NCBI GenBank assembly: GCA_902500695.1
Contig: CABVRQ010000003.1
Span: forward strand, 1 to 55,175
DNA length: 55,175 nucleotides
Origin: an uncultured Nitrospira sp.
GTDB lineage: Bacteria > Nitrospirota > Nitrospiria > Nitrospirales > UBA8639
Reading direction: 5' to 3'
Made by a program: the position numbers and the translations under genes. Each line of letters opens with the position of its first letter. Within the stretch, counting starts at the first letter, position 1. The notes under the pieces were generated by a model. The model saw only the letters and a program-made list of their open reading frames with translations, did no database searches and had not been told where the DNA came from. Positions 36,021 through 44,348 of this stretch are shown one piece after another.

Positions 36021-36809
36021 ATGACGATTCCGGAATTTACACAACATAAGAAACAGGGTAAAAAGCTCACGGTCGTGACAGCCTACGATGCGCTGTTCAC
36101 GCGGATTGTGGAGCAAGCCGGGCTTGACGTCATTCTCGTCGGAGATTCCCTTGGCATGGTCGTGCAAGGCAAGCCCAACACCTTATCCGTGACCATGGAA
36201 GACATGCTTTATCACACGCGGCTGGTGGCTCAGGCCGCCCAACGGGCGCTGGTGATTGGAGACATGCCGTTTATGTCCTACCAGGCGAGTGTGGAAGACG
36301 CGGTGAGGAATGCGGGACGGTTTCTGCAAGTGGGGGCCGCCGCTGTGAAACTTGAGGGTGGCGCGCCGGTGGTCGATCGGGTTGAGGCCATGACCCGGTT
36401 TGGCATTCCCGTCATGGGTCACCTGGGCATGACCCCACAGTCGGTCAATCAATCTGGCGGATATTCGGTTAAGGGCAAGGCGCAGGAAGAAGCGGAAACG
36501 ATTGTGAGTGATGCCAAGGCCCTGGAGGCTGCGGGGGCATTTGCGGTGGTGTTGGAATGCATGCCGACCGGGCTCGCGCAACGCATTTCCGAAGCCCTCT
36601 CGATTCCGACCATTGGCATTGGAGCCGGGCAGGGATGTGATGGGCAGGTGCTGGTGCTCTACGACCTGTTAGGCCTGTTCGATGACTTTGTCCCGAAATT
36701 TGTCAAACCCTATGCCCATCTCAAAGCGGATGCCTTGCAGGCGCTCCGGCGGTATAAAGAAGAAGTTGAATGCGGAAAATTCCCAACCGACAATGAAAGT
36801 TATCATTAG
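36021..36809 (+). CDS. panB: 3-methyl-2-oxobutanoate hydroxymethyltransferase
   Basis: First step of pantothenate synthesis: transfers a hydroxymethyl group from methylene-THF to ketoisovalerate. 262 aa from the ATG at 36021, the normal size; an upstream extension overlaps folD. Motifs VTAYDALFTRIVEQAGLDVILVGDSLGMV, GDMPFMSY and GIGAGQGCDGQVLVLYDLLG are diagnostic, including the metal-binding Asp residues. Pairing with folD makes chemical sense because the latter makes its cofactor. Confidence 0.95.
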   Translation: MTIPEFTQHKKQGKKLTVVTAYDALFTRIVEQAGLDVILVGDSLGMVVQGKPNTLSVTMEDMLYHTRLVAQAAQRALVIGDMPFMSYQASVEDAVRNAGRFLQVGAAAVKLEGGAPVVDRVEAMTRFGIPVMGHLGMTPQSVNQSGGYSVKGKAQEEAETIVSDAKALEAAGAFAVVLECMPTGLAQRISEALSIPTIGIGAGQGCDGQVLVLYDLLGLFDDFVPKFVKPYAHLKADALQALRRYKEEVECGKFPTDNESYH

Positions 36810-37161
36810 TAAAGCCTCACGCCGGACTCCTCTCAATCTTTGGGCTAAACATTTTTCACATCCTGCCAACGTTCAATATTTCCAGGCCAACGGTTATCTA
36901 TCAGCAACTTGACTAACTTCGTCAGTTAACCAAAAATTCCTATGGTCTATTCAAGGGTGTTCGGTTGGGGCCTGATGTCCTGCGAGACCGGCAGGGGGTT
37001 CGCAGTCGGTTAGACGTGATGTGAACCCATCAAAGGATTTGTTGTTATGCGGATTAATTTAAATATTTCCAATTTCTCCGGTACAAGAAATGAATGTCAC
37101 TGAAGATAGCCTACGGGAATAGATAGGAGTATTCCATTCGTGTCTTTCGAATACAGCCGAT
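36810..37161. other. Non-coding boundary of the accessory island
   Basis: About 350 bases after panB with no supported gene and lower GC than the flanks. No tRNA, integrase fragment or insertion-sequence end was recognised. It marks the change from housekeeping to accessory sequence. Confidence 0.4.
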
Positions 37162-37734
37162 ATGTATCTTTCGTCCGAGATCGGGAAGGAGTTGCTTCAT
37201 TTCGCCCTCTTGCCAGCTCGCATCATTGGATATGTGTCCACGCAATTTGGAACAGCCATCGAGTACTTCCCAGCTGAAGCTGCGGTTATCGAGGCACAGA
37301 GAGGCAGTGCAAGAATTGAAGACTTGCTGGTGTCTGCACCACCTTGGCTTCGCGAAACGGGCCATTTATTGAGCATTATTGGCTCCAATAGCGGCATTTC
37401 AGATGCGACGCTAAGCGGTGCTTTTCCATTTCGGCTTATGAATGACGGGACAGAGTTTTTTATTAACAATATCAATTTTGAAGCGAGGGACTGGAAATAT
37501 CACATACATTATGCCGAAGTGTACGGTAACCGTTCTGCTCATTGTTGGAACCGAGAACGAGCTATTTCGCGAGCGAAGGATGAAGTCCTCGCAGCTCTTG
37601 TCGAAAGCAAAAGAGCTCAGGAACGACGCATTTCTATTCGTCAGTACATTGAACCTTTAAGCGGAAGACAGTGCTGTTCTTGGGCGATTATGAAGACGGA
37701 ATGGCTCGTTTTGTCGACATCGGAGATGAATTAA
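37162..37734 (+). pseudogene. N-terminal fragment of a frameshifted TIR-like-domain gene
   Basis: A 190-aa frame whose first about 163 residues read as a normal protein (IEYFPAEAAVIEAQRGSARI, GNRSAHCWNRERAISRAKDE, ESKRAQERRISIRQYIE) and whose last about 27 look random. The continuing protein is in the -1 frame: that frame opens at 37653 just after a stop and reads TFKRKTVLFLGDYEDG. The junction is between about 37645 and 37665. Either one base was lost or gained, a programmed shift occurs, or two genes overlap. The N-terminal domain is not recognised. Composition is more AT-rich than the neighbours. Confidence 0.6.
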
Positions 37735-38114
37735 CGCGCCTCGGGTACGATCCTCTGCTGATTGAAAATGTTCCAGGCCACCTTTATCAGGATCTGGTGC
37801 AGAAAGTAGTGGCTATCGGTGCAATCGCTCGATTCGTCATAGTGGATGATTCTTCAAAATCGGGGCATCTGATGGAGTTTGAACTCTGTAAGCAGAATCG
37901 TTGGGTGACAGTTATCCTTCGGGGCGATGGCCAAGGTGCTTCGTGTATGACAGCTGCCGCCTCAATCTTTAGCAACGTCATCGTGGAGAAGGCATATTCA
38001 CTAGACGCACCTGATGCCGCAATTTTCGAGGCTGCTGAGTGGGCAGAGACCAAGCTGGAAGAGGTTCAAAGAAACTTGGACGCAACCTACCCATGGCGGG
38101 AAAAGAGCAGCTAA
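37671..38114 (+). CDS. TIR/deoxyribosyltransferase-like Rossmannoid domain (C-terminal part of split gene)
   Basis: A 147-aa frame starting at a GTG with only a weak GGAAG in front. Alternating strands and helices fit a flavodoxin/TIR-like fold: VLFLGDYED, DPLLIENVPG, RFVIVDDSSKSGHLMEFELC, WVTVILRG, NVIVEKAY. The Ser-rich loop followed by a Glu in SGHLMEFELC recalls the catalytic region of nucleoside deoxyribosyltransferases and TIR NADases, but this is a resemblance only. It most likely continues the preceding frame as one protein of about 310 aa. A possible role as an NAD- or nucleotide-cleaving defence effector is inference. Confidence 0.6.
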   Translation: MLFLGDYEDGMARFVDIGDELTRLGYDPLLIENVPGHLYQDLVQKVVAIGAIARFVIVDDSSKSGHLMEFELCKQNRWVTVILRGDGQGASCMTAAASIFSNVIVEKAYSLDAPDAAIFEAAEWAETKLEEVQRNLDATYPWREKSS

Positions 38115-38140
38115 TATGGCAACCCACGCAAGGATTTTTT

Positions 38141-38260
38141 TTAGATCTACACATGACTGAATCCAACTTGGTAATGTCGAATGCGAGGTTTTCGTCGTGT
38201 CCGGTTAGTGGACAGAACAGGTATGCACAAGCAGTCTAAAAAGGCTTTTTGCTCATTTTC
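38141..38260. repeat. Degenerate direct repeat, copy 1
   Basis: Matches copy 2 at 38661-38780 without gaps at an exact offset of 520 bases; by hand about 70 of 120 positions agree. Best-conserved parts are TCTACA[C/A]ATGACTGAAT[C/A]CAACT at the left and GCAG[T/C]CTAAA near the right. It lies just after the TIR-like gene and ends just before the GIY-YIG gene. Confidence 0.6.
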
Positions 38261-38265
38261 TACCT

Positions 38266-38565
38266 ATGTTAGGTAAAATAAAACAGATCTACAAAATAAC
38301 ATATCCGACAGGGAAAATTTATATCGGAAAAGATAGTTACGGAAGCGCTCGGTATTTTGGCAGTCCAGATATGGCATTATTAAATGCCGATTTTGAGAAA
38401 TTGCCAAAGGAGCAGCGTCTTGATTACACCATTAGAAAACAAATCTTGTGGGAATCTGAAACGGCTACAGAAGCTGAACTTTCTATAAAAGAAATAGAAA
38501 TGATTAGAGAGCATCGTTCTAATGATTCTGAAATAGGTTACAATCGGTGGCCGAGATTCAAATAA
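38266..38565 (+). CDS. Stand-alone GIY-YIG domain protein
   Basis: A 99-aa protein consisting of little more than a GIY-YIG nuclease domain: IYKITYPTGKIYIGK (8-22) carries the two tyrosines, an Arg follows in GSARYFGS (R29), and a Glu-rich helix ELSIKEIEMIREH (71-83) could supply the metal-binding Glu. GYNRWP near the end is common in phage and homing-endonuclease relatives. No ribosome site is obvious. AT-rich, and flanked by the two degenerate direct repeats. Nicking activity is expected from the family, but target and role are unknown. Confidence 0.72.
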   Translation: MLGKIKQIYKITYPTGKIYIGKDSYGSARYFGSPDMALLNADFEKLPKEQRLDYTIRKQILWESETATEAELSIKEIEMIREHRSNDSEIGYNRWPRFK

Positions 38566-38958
38566 TCAAAAAGGTCATCGCAAGATTAGGTCACATTCCT
38601 AGTCCATCAGAAGTCTAAAAGAGTAGGAGTCTCTTGGCGAAGTAGACGCCTAAGGCCTATTTGGCTCTACAAATGACTGAATACAACTGTAGCGATCGGA
38701 CTTCGAGATTTTTATTGTGGTTGGCGCGTAGATATGGCAGGAGAGTATGAGCAGCCTAAAAGACTTAGGACTCTTTTTTCGGTAGCTTCTTGCGGTGCCA
38801 CGAGTGTGGTACAACTTGTCACTCAGGGATCTGGCGAATCTGCTATTTGCCGCCTGGGTCGTATTCCCTGTGCGATACCATTGGGTTTCTGTGGACCGAC
38901 GTCCAATCTATCCGACGGTCTCAAAAGGAAATTGAATGTGGAGTATGTTCAACAGGCG
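38566..38958. other. Intergenic region with repeat copy 2
   Basis: About 390 bases between the GIY-YIG gene and the methyltransferase. It contains direct-repeat copy 2 and a shorter related segment at 38609-38645 that resembles 38750-38785 (both contain CTAAAAGA and TAGGA). The methyltransferase frame is open back to an ATG at 38734, but that part is Cys-rich and unlike the family, so it is treated as untranslated. Confidence 0.4.
38661..38780. repeat. Degenerate direct repeat, copy 2
   Basis: Second copy of the 120-base unit, 520 bases after copy 1. It follows the GIY-YIG gene as copy 1 follows the TIR-like gene, which gives a gene-repeat-gene-repeat pattern. Conserved anchors are TCTACAAATGACTGAATACA at the left and GCAGCCTAAA at the right. 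Confidence 0.6.
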
Positions 38959-39930
38959 ATGAAAAATTTCATTAAAAAAATATTAAAACAATATGGCTTG
39001 AAACTGGTGAGGGAACTTCCATCCAAGTTTTCCGTGTCCGTGAGTGTGGATTCCATCAAAGACCATATGTTTGGGTATATCAAGGAGGTCATGCGTGCAT
39101 TGGAGGATGACCCGGGGGTGGTCACTCGTCGTGATGCCATAATCGGCCTTCGTCAACTCAGTCTTGACGACTTCGGTCTGGTTATATTGTCCATGCCTGA
39201 CCCTGAGTACCCCAAGCTTTCACGATTACTTCCTACTATGGCGAGTGATGAGGTTCAGCGAAGCTGGACGGGGAACCATGGTCTGGCATTGCTCAAGGAA
39301 ACCACGGCGTTTGTGCGTGCGTTGAGTTACAACTACACGCGCGTGACTGGGAGACAATTGGATGATGCCACTGTCCTAGACTTTGGATGCGGCTATGGCC
39401 GTATCGCCCAATTACTCTATTACTTTACTGCCGAGGAACAAATCTTCGGAGTTGATCCCTGGGAACAGTCAATTGAGCTTTGTCGGGGGTCGGGACTGTG
39501 CACGAATTTCGCCGTATCCGAGTATCTACCTACCTCCCTACCGGTTGGGGAGACAAAGTTTGATCTCATTTATGCCTTCTCTGTGTATACTCATCTATCC
39601 CGCAGGGCGATGACGACTTCGTTGAACACCTTGCGAAAGTATATTGCGGATGATGGCCTGTTAGTCATGACCATTCGCCCTGTCGAAAACTGGGAGCATG
39701 ACCCCCATACATCACCAGAGCAGAAAGTGGCCCTAGCCGTTCGACATCGCGAGGAGGGCTTTGCTTTCAATCCCCACAACCGGGCGCCGATCGACGGTGA
39801 CGTGACCTATGGGGATTCCTCGATGACCTTGGATTGGATTGTCGCCACCTTCCCCGACTGGACGATCAAAGCGACCGATCGGTGTTTGAGTGATCGTCTT
39901 CAGCGGTATGTATTCCTGGTGCCACGCTGA
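38959..39930 (+). CDS. Class I SAM-dependent methyltransferase
   Basis: About 323 aa from the ATG at 38959 (MKNFIKKILKQYGLKL); a longer frame from 38734 is possible. The SAM-binding motif I is TVLDFGCGYGRIAQLL, followed by the acidic loop FGVDPWEQSIEL and motif IV-like FDLIYAFSVYTHL. The first about 130 residues are helical and unassigned. Such proteins often modify sugars, lipids or small molecules; substrate unknown. It ends the accessory island, about 150 bases before pheA. Confidence 0.82.
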   Translation: MKNFIKKILKQYGLKLVRELPSKFSVSVSVDSIKDHMFGYIKEVMRALEDDPGVVTRRDAIIGLRQLSLDDFGLVILSMPDPEYPKLSRLLPTMASDEVQRSWTGNHGLALLKETTAFVRALSYNYTRVTGRQLDDATVLDFGCGYGRIAQLLYYFTAEEQIFGVDPWEQSIELCRGSGLCTNFAVSEYLPTSLPVGETKFDLIYAFSVYTHLSRRAMTTSLNTLRKYIADDGLLVMTIRPVENWEHDPHTSPEQKVALAVRHREEGFAFNPHNRAPIDGDVTYGDSSMTLDWIVATFPDWTIKATDRCLSDRLQRYVFLVPR

Positions 39931-40076
39931 CCGGGGAAGACCCGGCGTTTATGGTCGGGAAATGTGGCCTTGTTTATGAAGGAAAGCCGCAAGCTGAAAG
40001 GGGGAAACGCTTGCTTGCCACAGCAGGGTATTCCTTGTATGCTCCTGCCTAAATTGCAGATTTTCCAGGATAAAGG

Positions 40077-41168
40077 ATGAGTCTCATGGAGCTTCCAGAG
40101 GATATGCAACAATGCCGTCAAGAGATAGACCGGCTTGATGATGACATTCTCAATATATTGAATGAGCGATCCCAATACGTCATTAAAATCGGGCATCTGA
40201 AAAAACAACAGGATTCTTCGGCCCATCTTCATACGCCCGGTCGGGAAGTGGCGATCGTGGAACGGTTGATGCGCAAAAATCCAGGTCCGTTTCCTAGTGA
40301 AGCTCTTCGCCATCTTTACCGGGAGATTATGTCGGCGTCCCTCTCTCTCGAGGGAACGCAAACGGTCGCGTATTTAGGACCACCTGCCACCTTTACGCAT
40401 CTGGCTGCCATGCGGAAGTTCGGGGGATCGGCCGACTATGTGTCGGTCAATAGCATCAAGGATGTGTTTGATGAAGTGGAGCGGGGACGTATGCGGTTTG
40501 GCGTGGTTCCCATAGAAAATTCGACGGAAGGGGTGGTCAATCATACGTTAGATCTGTTCGTGGACTCACCTCTGTTGATTTATGGTGAAGTGATGCTGGA
40601 AGTGTCCCATCACTTTCTTTCGAAGGCGGAAAAATTAGATGAGATCAAGACGGTCTATTCTCATCCGCATGCCATTGCCCAATGTCGAAACTGGCTGGAA
40701 ACCAATTTGCCTTCTGTAAATTTTGCGGAAGAGCCAAGTACGGCTCGGGCCGCTGAGCGGGCCGTGAATGATCCAACCGCCGGGGCGATTGCCTCCGAAT
40801 TGGCTGCTCAGTTGTATGGGTTAAACATTCTACGATCACGAATTGAAGATAACATTAATAATTTCACCAGGTTTCTCATTTTATCCCAAAAGGGAGCTGA
40901 GCCAACCGGTCGGGATAAAACGTCGATCATTGTTTCAGCCAAAGACCGGGTTGGAGCCCTGTATGACCTGATCCGCCCGTTTTCATCGCACGGCATTAGT
41001 ATGACAAAAATTGAATCACGGCCTACCAGGCGAAAAGTCTGGGAATATCTGTTTTATATGGATTTGGAAGGTCATCAGGACGATGATCGTCTGAAGAAGG
41101 CCTTGGAGGAAGTTCGGTCACGTTGCTTGATGATGAAGGTTCTGGGGTCGTATTCTTCCCATCAGTAG
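40077..41168 (+). CDS. pheA: Chorismate mutase / prephenate dehydratase (P-protein)
   Basis: Bifunctional enzyme from chorismate to phenylpyruvate, 363 aa. Domains: chorismate mutase (about 1-90, CRQEIDRLDDDILNILNERS), prephenate dehydratase (about 95-275, VAYLGPPATFTHLAA and NNFTRFLIL) and a regulatory ACT domain (about 280-360, FSSHGISMTKIESRP), where phenylalanine normally binds for feedback control. The ATG at 40086 is an alternative start. First gene of the aromatic cluster. Confidence 0.95.
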   Translation: MSLMELPEDMQQCRQEIDRLDDDILNILNERSQYVIKIGHLKKQQDSSAHLHTPGREVAIVERLMRKNPGPFPSEALRHLYREIMSASLSLEGTQTVAYLGPPATFTHLAAMRKFGGSADYVSVNSIKDVFDEVERGRMRFGVVPIENSTEGVVNHTLDLFVDSPLLIYGEVMLEVSHHFLSKAEKLDEIKTVYSHPHAIAQCRNWLETNLPSVNFAEEPSTARAAERAVNDPTAGAIASELAAQLYGLNILRSRIEDNINNFTRFLILSQKGAEPTGRDKTSIIVSAKDRVGALYDLIRPFSSHGISMTKIESRPTRRKVWEYLFYMDLEGHQDDDRLKKALEEVRSRCLMMKVLGSYSSHQ

Positions 41169-41301
41169 GGTCTGACGCTACCTGTCCTCTGCCCTTGAGG
41201 AATGGAGATCAGGGAAGGGGCTGCTGCAACCGATCGTCTCAGGTAGACCAGAAATTTTCTGAATTTTTCCTGCATGTCCACAAGAGAAAGAATGTAAGCC
41301 C

Positions 41302-42387
41302 ATGCCATTGCATGTCCATCCCACAATTGCCTCGTTAACACCGTATTCTCCAGGGAAACCTTTGGACGAATTGGAGCGGGAACTGGGAATTAGTCAGGCC
41401 ATTAAATTGGCCTCCAATGAAAATCCTTGGGGTCCATCGCCGAACGCACTGCAGGTTCTAGCGGAGGCAGCAGCGTCGCTTCACCGGTATCCGGATGGCG
41501 GGGCGCACTATCTTCGCCAGGCGTTGGCGGAGCGCTGGAAGATTCACGATGATCAGGTTCTGGTGGGCAATGGTTCAGATGAAATCATTAGTCTCTTAGT
41601 CCGCGCCTTCCTCTCACCCGGTGATGAAGCGGTGATGGCCGATCTGACCTTTGTGATGTATAAGCTTTCCGTGTTGGGAGGGCATGGTGTGCCGGTAGAG
41701 GTGCCCTTAAAAAATTGGGTCCATGATGTGGCGGCCATGGTTGACGCGGTCACCGACCGCACGCGGCTCTTTTTTCTCTGCAACCCGAATAACCCCACGG
41801 GCACCATGCTGACGGCAAGAGAAATAGATGGATTCCTCTCCAGGCTTCCCGATCATGTGGTTGTCGTATTTGATGAGGCGTACTATGAATACGTGCGACA
41901 TCCCGATTTTCCGGACAGCTTGCAGTATGTTCGCGACGGGCGACCGGTTGTGGTCCTGCGGACGTTTTCGAAAATTTATGGACTGGCAGGATTGCGCGTG
42001 GGATATGGGTTGACGACCAGAGAAATTGCCGGCTATGTGAATCGGGTTCGTCCCCCCTTCAATGTGAATAGCTTAGCTCAAGAAGCCGCACGAGCAGCTC
42101 TTTCCGATGACGACCATGTGGCCAAAAGCCGGGCCATGAATGAAGCCGAAATGACGTTTCTGGAAGACAGGCTGACCACCATGGGTTTAGAGCCCGTTCC
42201 CAGTCAAGCCAACTTTTTGTATTTCAATGTCGGGATTGACGGAAAGCGTGCGTATGACGCGTTGCTTCGGGAAGGCGTGATCGTTCGGCATATTCGTGGG
42301 TCAATGCTCCGAGTGACCATTGGCCAACCGACCGAAAATCGTCGTTTTCTTGAGTCTCTGACCCGAGTGCTTTCCACGGTGTCCTAA
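41302..42387 (+). CDS. hisC: HisC-family aminotransferase
   Basis: PLP-dependent class I/II aminotransferase, 361 aa. The N-terminal KLASNENPWGPSP, the DEAYYEY motif (D191) and the PLP lysine K224 in RTFSKIYGLAGLRVGYG place it in the HisC family. Because it lies between pheA and aroF rather than with his genes, it may transaminate phenylpyruvate or prephenate as well as, or instead of, imidazole-acetol phosphate; this is inference from position. Confidence 0.88.
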   Translation: MPLHVHPTIASLTPYSPGKPLDELERELGISQAIKLASNENPWGPSPNALQVLAEAAASLHRYPDGGAHYLRQALAERWKIHDDQVLVGNGSDEIISLLVRAFLSPGDEAVMADLTFVMYKLSVLGGHGVPVEVPLKNWVHDVAAMVDAVTDRTRLFFLCNPNNPTGTMLTAREIDGFLSRLPDHVVVVFDEAYYEYVRHPDFPDSLQYVRDGRPVVVLRTFSKIYGLAGLRVGYGLTTREIAGYVNRVRPPFNVNSLAQEAARAALSDDDHVAKSRAMNEAEMTFLEDRLTTMGLEPVPSQANFLYFNVGIDGKRAYDALLREGVIVRHIRGSMLRVTIGQPTENRRFLESLTRVLSTVS

Positions 42388-42409
42388 AGCAAGGATTCTG
42401 ATTCATTTA

Positions 42410-43423
42410 ATGGTTATTGTCTTAAAACCCGAAGCCACAGAGCAGAATATTGATCACCTGATTGATCGTCTTCGTTCGTTAGGGATGGTCACCCAAATCA
42501 CGAAGGGGAAAGAACGGACTATTGTGGCGGTGCTCGGCGATGACCGGGTGCTGCAAGGACAGCCCTTGAGCGTGTTTCCCGGTGTGGAGAGTGTGACTCC
42601 GATTCTGGCTCCTTGGAAGTTAGTGAGTCGTGAATTTCAAAAACACGATTCCGTCATCGATGTGGCGGGCGTGAAGGTTGGGGGAAGCCGGATCGTGATT
42701 ATGGCCGGTCCGTGCGCGGTGGAGAAATTAGAAATTACGGTGGGTATCGCCCAAGATGTGGCGAAGGCCGGCGCCACCATTTTGCGTGGCGGCGCGTATA
42801 AGCCTCGTACATCGCCCTATTCCTTTCAGGGATTGGGGCAGGAAGGATTGGAGTTTTTGGCTGAAGCCAGGCGACAAACCGGTCTTCCGGTGGTGAGTGA
42901 AATTTTGGATGCACGTGATCTCGGTCATTTTTTGGAAAAAGCCGATGTGATCCAAGTTGGCGCCCGGAATATGCAGAATTTCGAACTCTTAAAAGAAGTC
43001 GGGGCCTATGACAAACCCGTCTTGTTAAAGCGTGGGCTGTCGGCCACGATTAAAGAATTACTCTTATCCGCAGAATATATTATGTCCCGTGGTAATCGGA
43101 ATGTCATGCTGTGTGAAAGGGGGATTCGCACCTTTGAGACTCAGTATCGCAACACGCTGGATTTGAGTGCGGTTCCTACCCTAAAGGAAATGACTCATCT
43201 GCCGGTCATCGTGGATCCGAGTCACGCAACGGGTAATTGGAAACTTGTGGCTCCTATGGCCAAAGCCGCGATTGCAGCAGGAGCTGACGGCTTGTTGATT
43301 GAAGTCCATTCTAATCCGGAATGTGCCTTGTGCGACGGAGAGGAATCGCTGAAGCCCAGCCGGTTTACCGAACTCATGAATGATTTGCAAAAGGTGGCGC
43401 AGGCTGTAGGTCGGGAACTTTGA
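42410..43423 (+). CDS. aroF: 3-deoxy-7-phosphoheptulonate synthase (DAHP synthase, type I-beta)
   Basis: First step of the shikimate pathway, 337 aa. The N-terminal about 70 residues (VIVLKPEATEQNIDHLIDRL) form the ferredoxin-like regulatory domain known from Thermotoga-type enzymes, followed by the barrel with IVIMAGPCAVE, LRGGAYKPRTSPYSFQGLG and VDPSHATGNW. The N-terminal domain usually senses tyrosine or phenylalanine, which fits the cluster. It starts 22 bases after hisC. Confidence 0.94.
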   Translation: MVIVLKPEATEQNIDHLIDRLRSLGMVTQITKGKERTIVAVLGDDRVLQGQPLSVFPGVESVTPILAPWKLVSREFQKHDSVIDVAGVKVGGSRIVIMAGPCAVEKLEITVGIAQDVAKAGATILRGGAYKPRTSPYSFQGLGQEGLEFLAEARRQTGLPVVSEILDARDLGHFLEKADVIQVGARNMQNFELLKEVGAYDKPVLLKRGLSATIKELLLSAEYIMSRGNRNVMLCERGIRTFETQYRNTLDLSAVPTLKEMTHLPVIVDPSHATGNWKLVAPMAKAAIAAGADGLLIEVHSNPECALCDGEESLKPSRFTELMNDLQKVAQAVGREL

Positions 43424-43460
43424 TTGTTCTCTTGTGAATTCGGCACTGTTGCCTTCCATC

Positions 43461-44348
43461 ATGACGACTTCCCATTTAAAACCGCTGTTCGGGCACGTGA
43501 CCATTATCGGGATAGGCCTGCTTGGCGGCTCTCTCGGCCTTGCGCTGAAGGAACAGGGTTTAGCCAAGATGGTCGTGGGAATCGGTCGTCGGCAAGAAAA
43601 TCTCGAATTAGCCGTCCGAATGGGTGCCATTGATCAATTTGCCCTGGAGCCTCATCGGGCGGTGAGTCAATCGGATTTAGTAGTTCTGGCCACTCCTGTT
43701 GAGACCTATCTCTCCCAAATTGACCTTTGGGGAAAAGATCTGGCCCCGTCCGCCATTGTGAGTGATGTGGGGAGCGTGAAAGGCCAACTGGTCTCAAAAA
43801 TTGAAGCCAAGTTGCCTCCCTCGGCGTTTTTTGTCGGCGCTCATCCGATTGCCGGAAAAGAAAAATCTGGTGTGGCTCACGCCGATTCGCATTTGTTTCA
43901 AGGCGCTCGATGTATGCTGACTCCGACTCCCCAGACGAATGCCCAGGCCCTGGAAAGGGTTCGTCATCTTTGGGAAACTGTCGGATCTGTGGTGGCGTCG
44001 ATGGATCCCATGGACCATGATTGGGTCTTTGGTGCGGTGAGCCATCTGCCTCATATCGCGGCTTTTTCACTCATGCACACCCTGGAGTCGTTGCAAGAAA
44101 GAACATCCCAGACTGCGGACTTGCTGAAGTTTTCTGGTGGAGGATTGCGTGATACCACGAGGATTGCGGCCAGTTCGCCTGAAATGTGGCGGGATATTTG
44201 TGTCGCTAATCATGCGAATTTATTAGAGATGGTTGATCGGTATATTCAAAAGCTACAAGACTTTCGGGAGTTGTTGAACAAACGGGATGCAGCTGGATTG
44301 TACGATGCGATTGCCAGGGCTAAAGCCTCACGAGAACGGTTGATATGA
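43461..44348 (+). CDS. tyrA: Prephenate dehydrogenase
   Basis: NAD(P)-dependent oxidative decarboxylation of prephenate toward tyrosine, about 295 aa. The dinucleotide loop VTIIGIGLLGGSLGLALKE and the catalytic HPIAGKEKSG motif are clear. The frame begins at a GTG (43434); the ATG at 43461 gives a normal-length N-terminus; neither has a good ribosome site. The stop overlaps the aroA start as ATGA. No ACT domain follows the helical C-terminal domain. Confidence 0.93.
   Translation: MTTSHLKPLFGHVTIIGIGLLGGSLGLALKEQGLAKMVVGIGRRQENLELAVRMGAIDQFALEPHRAVSQSDLVVLATPVETYLSQIDLWGKDLAPSAIVSDVGSVKGQLVSKIEAKLPPSAFFVGAHPIAGKEKSGVAHADSHLFQGARCMLTPTPQTNAQALERVRHLWETVGSVVASMDPMDHDWVFGAVSHLPHIAAFSLMHTLESLQERTSQTADLLKFSGGGLRDTTRIAASSPEMWRDICVANHANLLEMVDRYIQKLQDFRELLNKRDAAGLYDAIARAKASRERLI

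Noticed and set aside
38161..38274. Integron attC site
   Set aside because: Only the two outer 7-base consensus boxes fit; inner arms pair poorly and the second repeat copy lacks matching boxes. Kept only as a hypothesis in the findings.
43504..44070. 188-aa minus-strand frame opposite tyrA
   Set aside because: Low-complexity Pro/Arg/Gln composition and complete overlap with a strongly supported gene.
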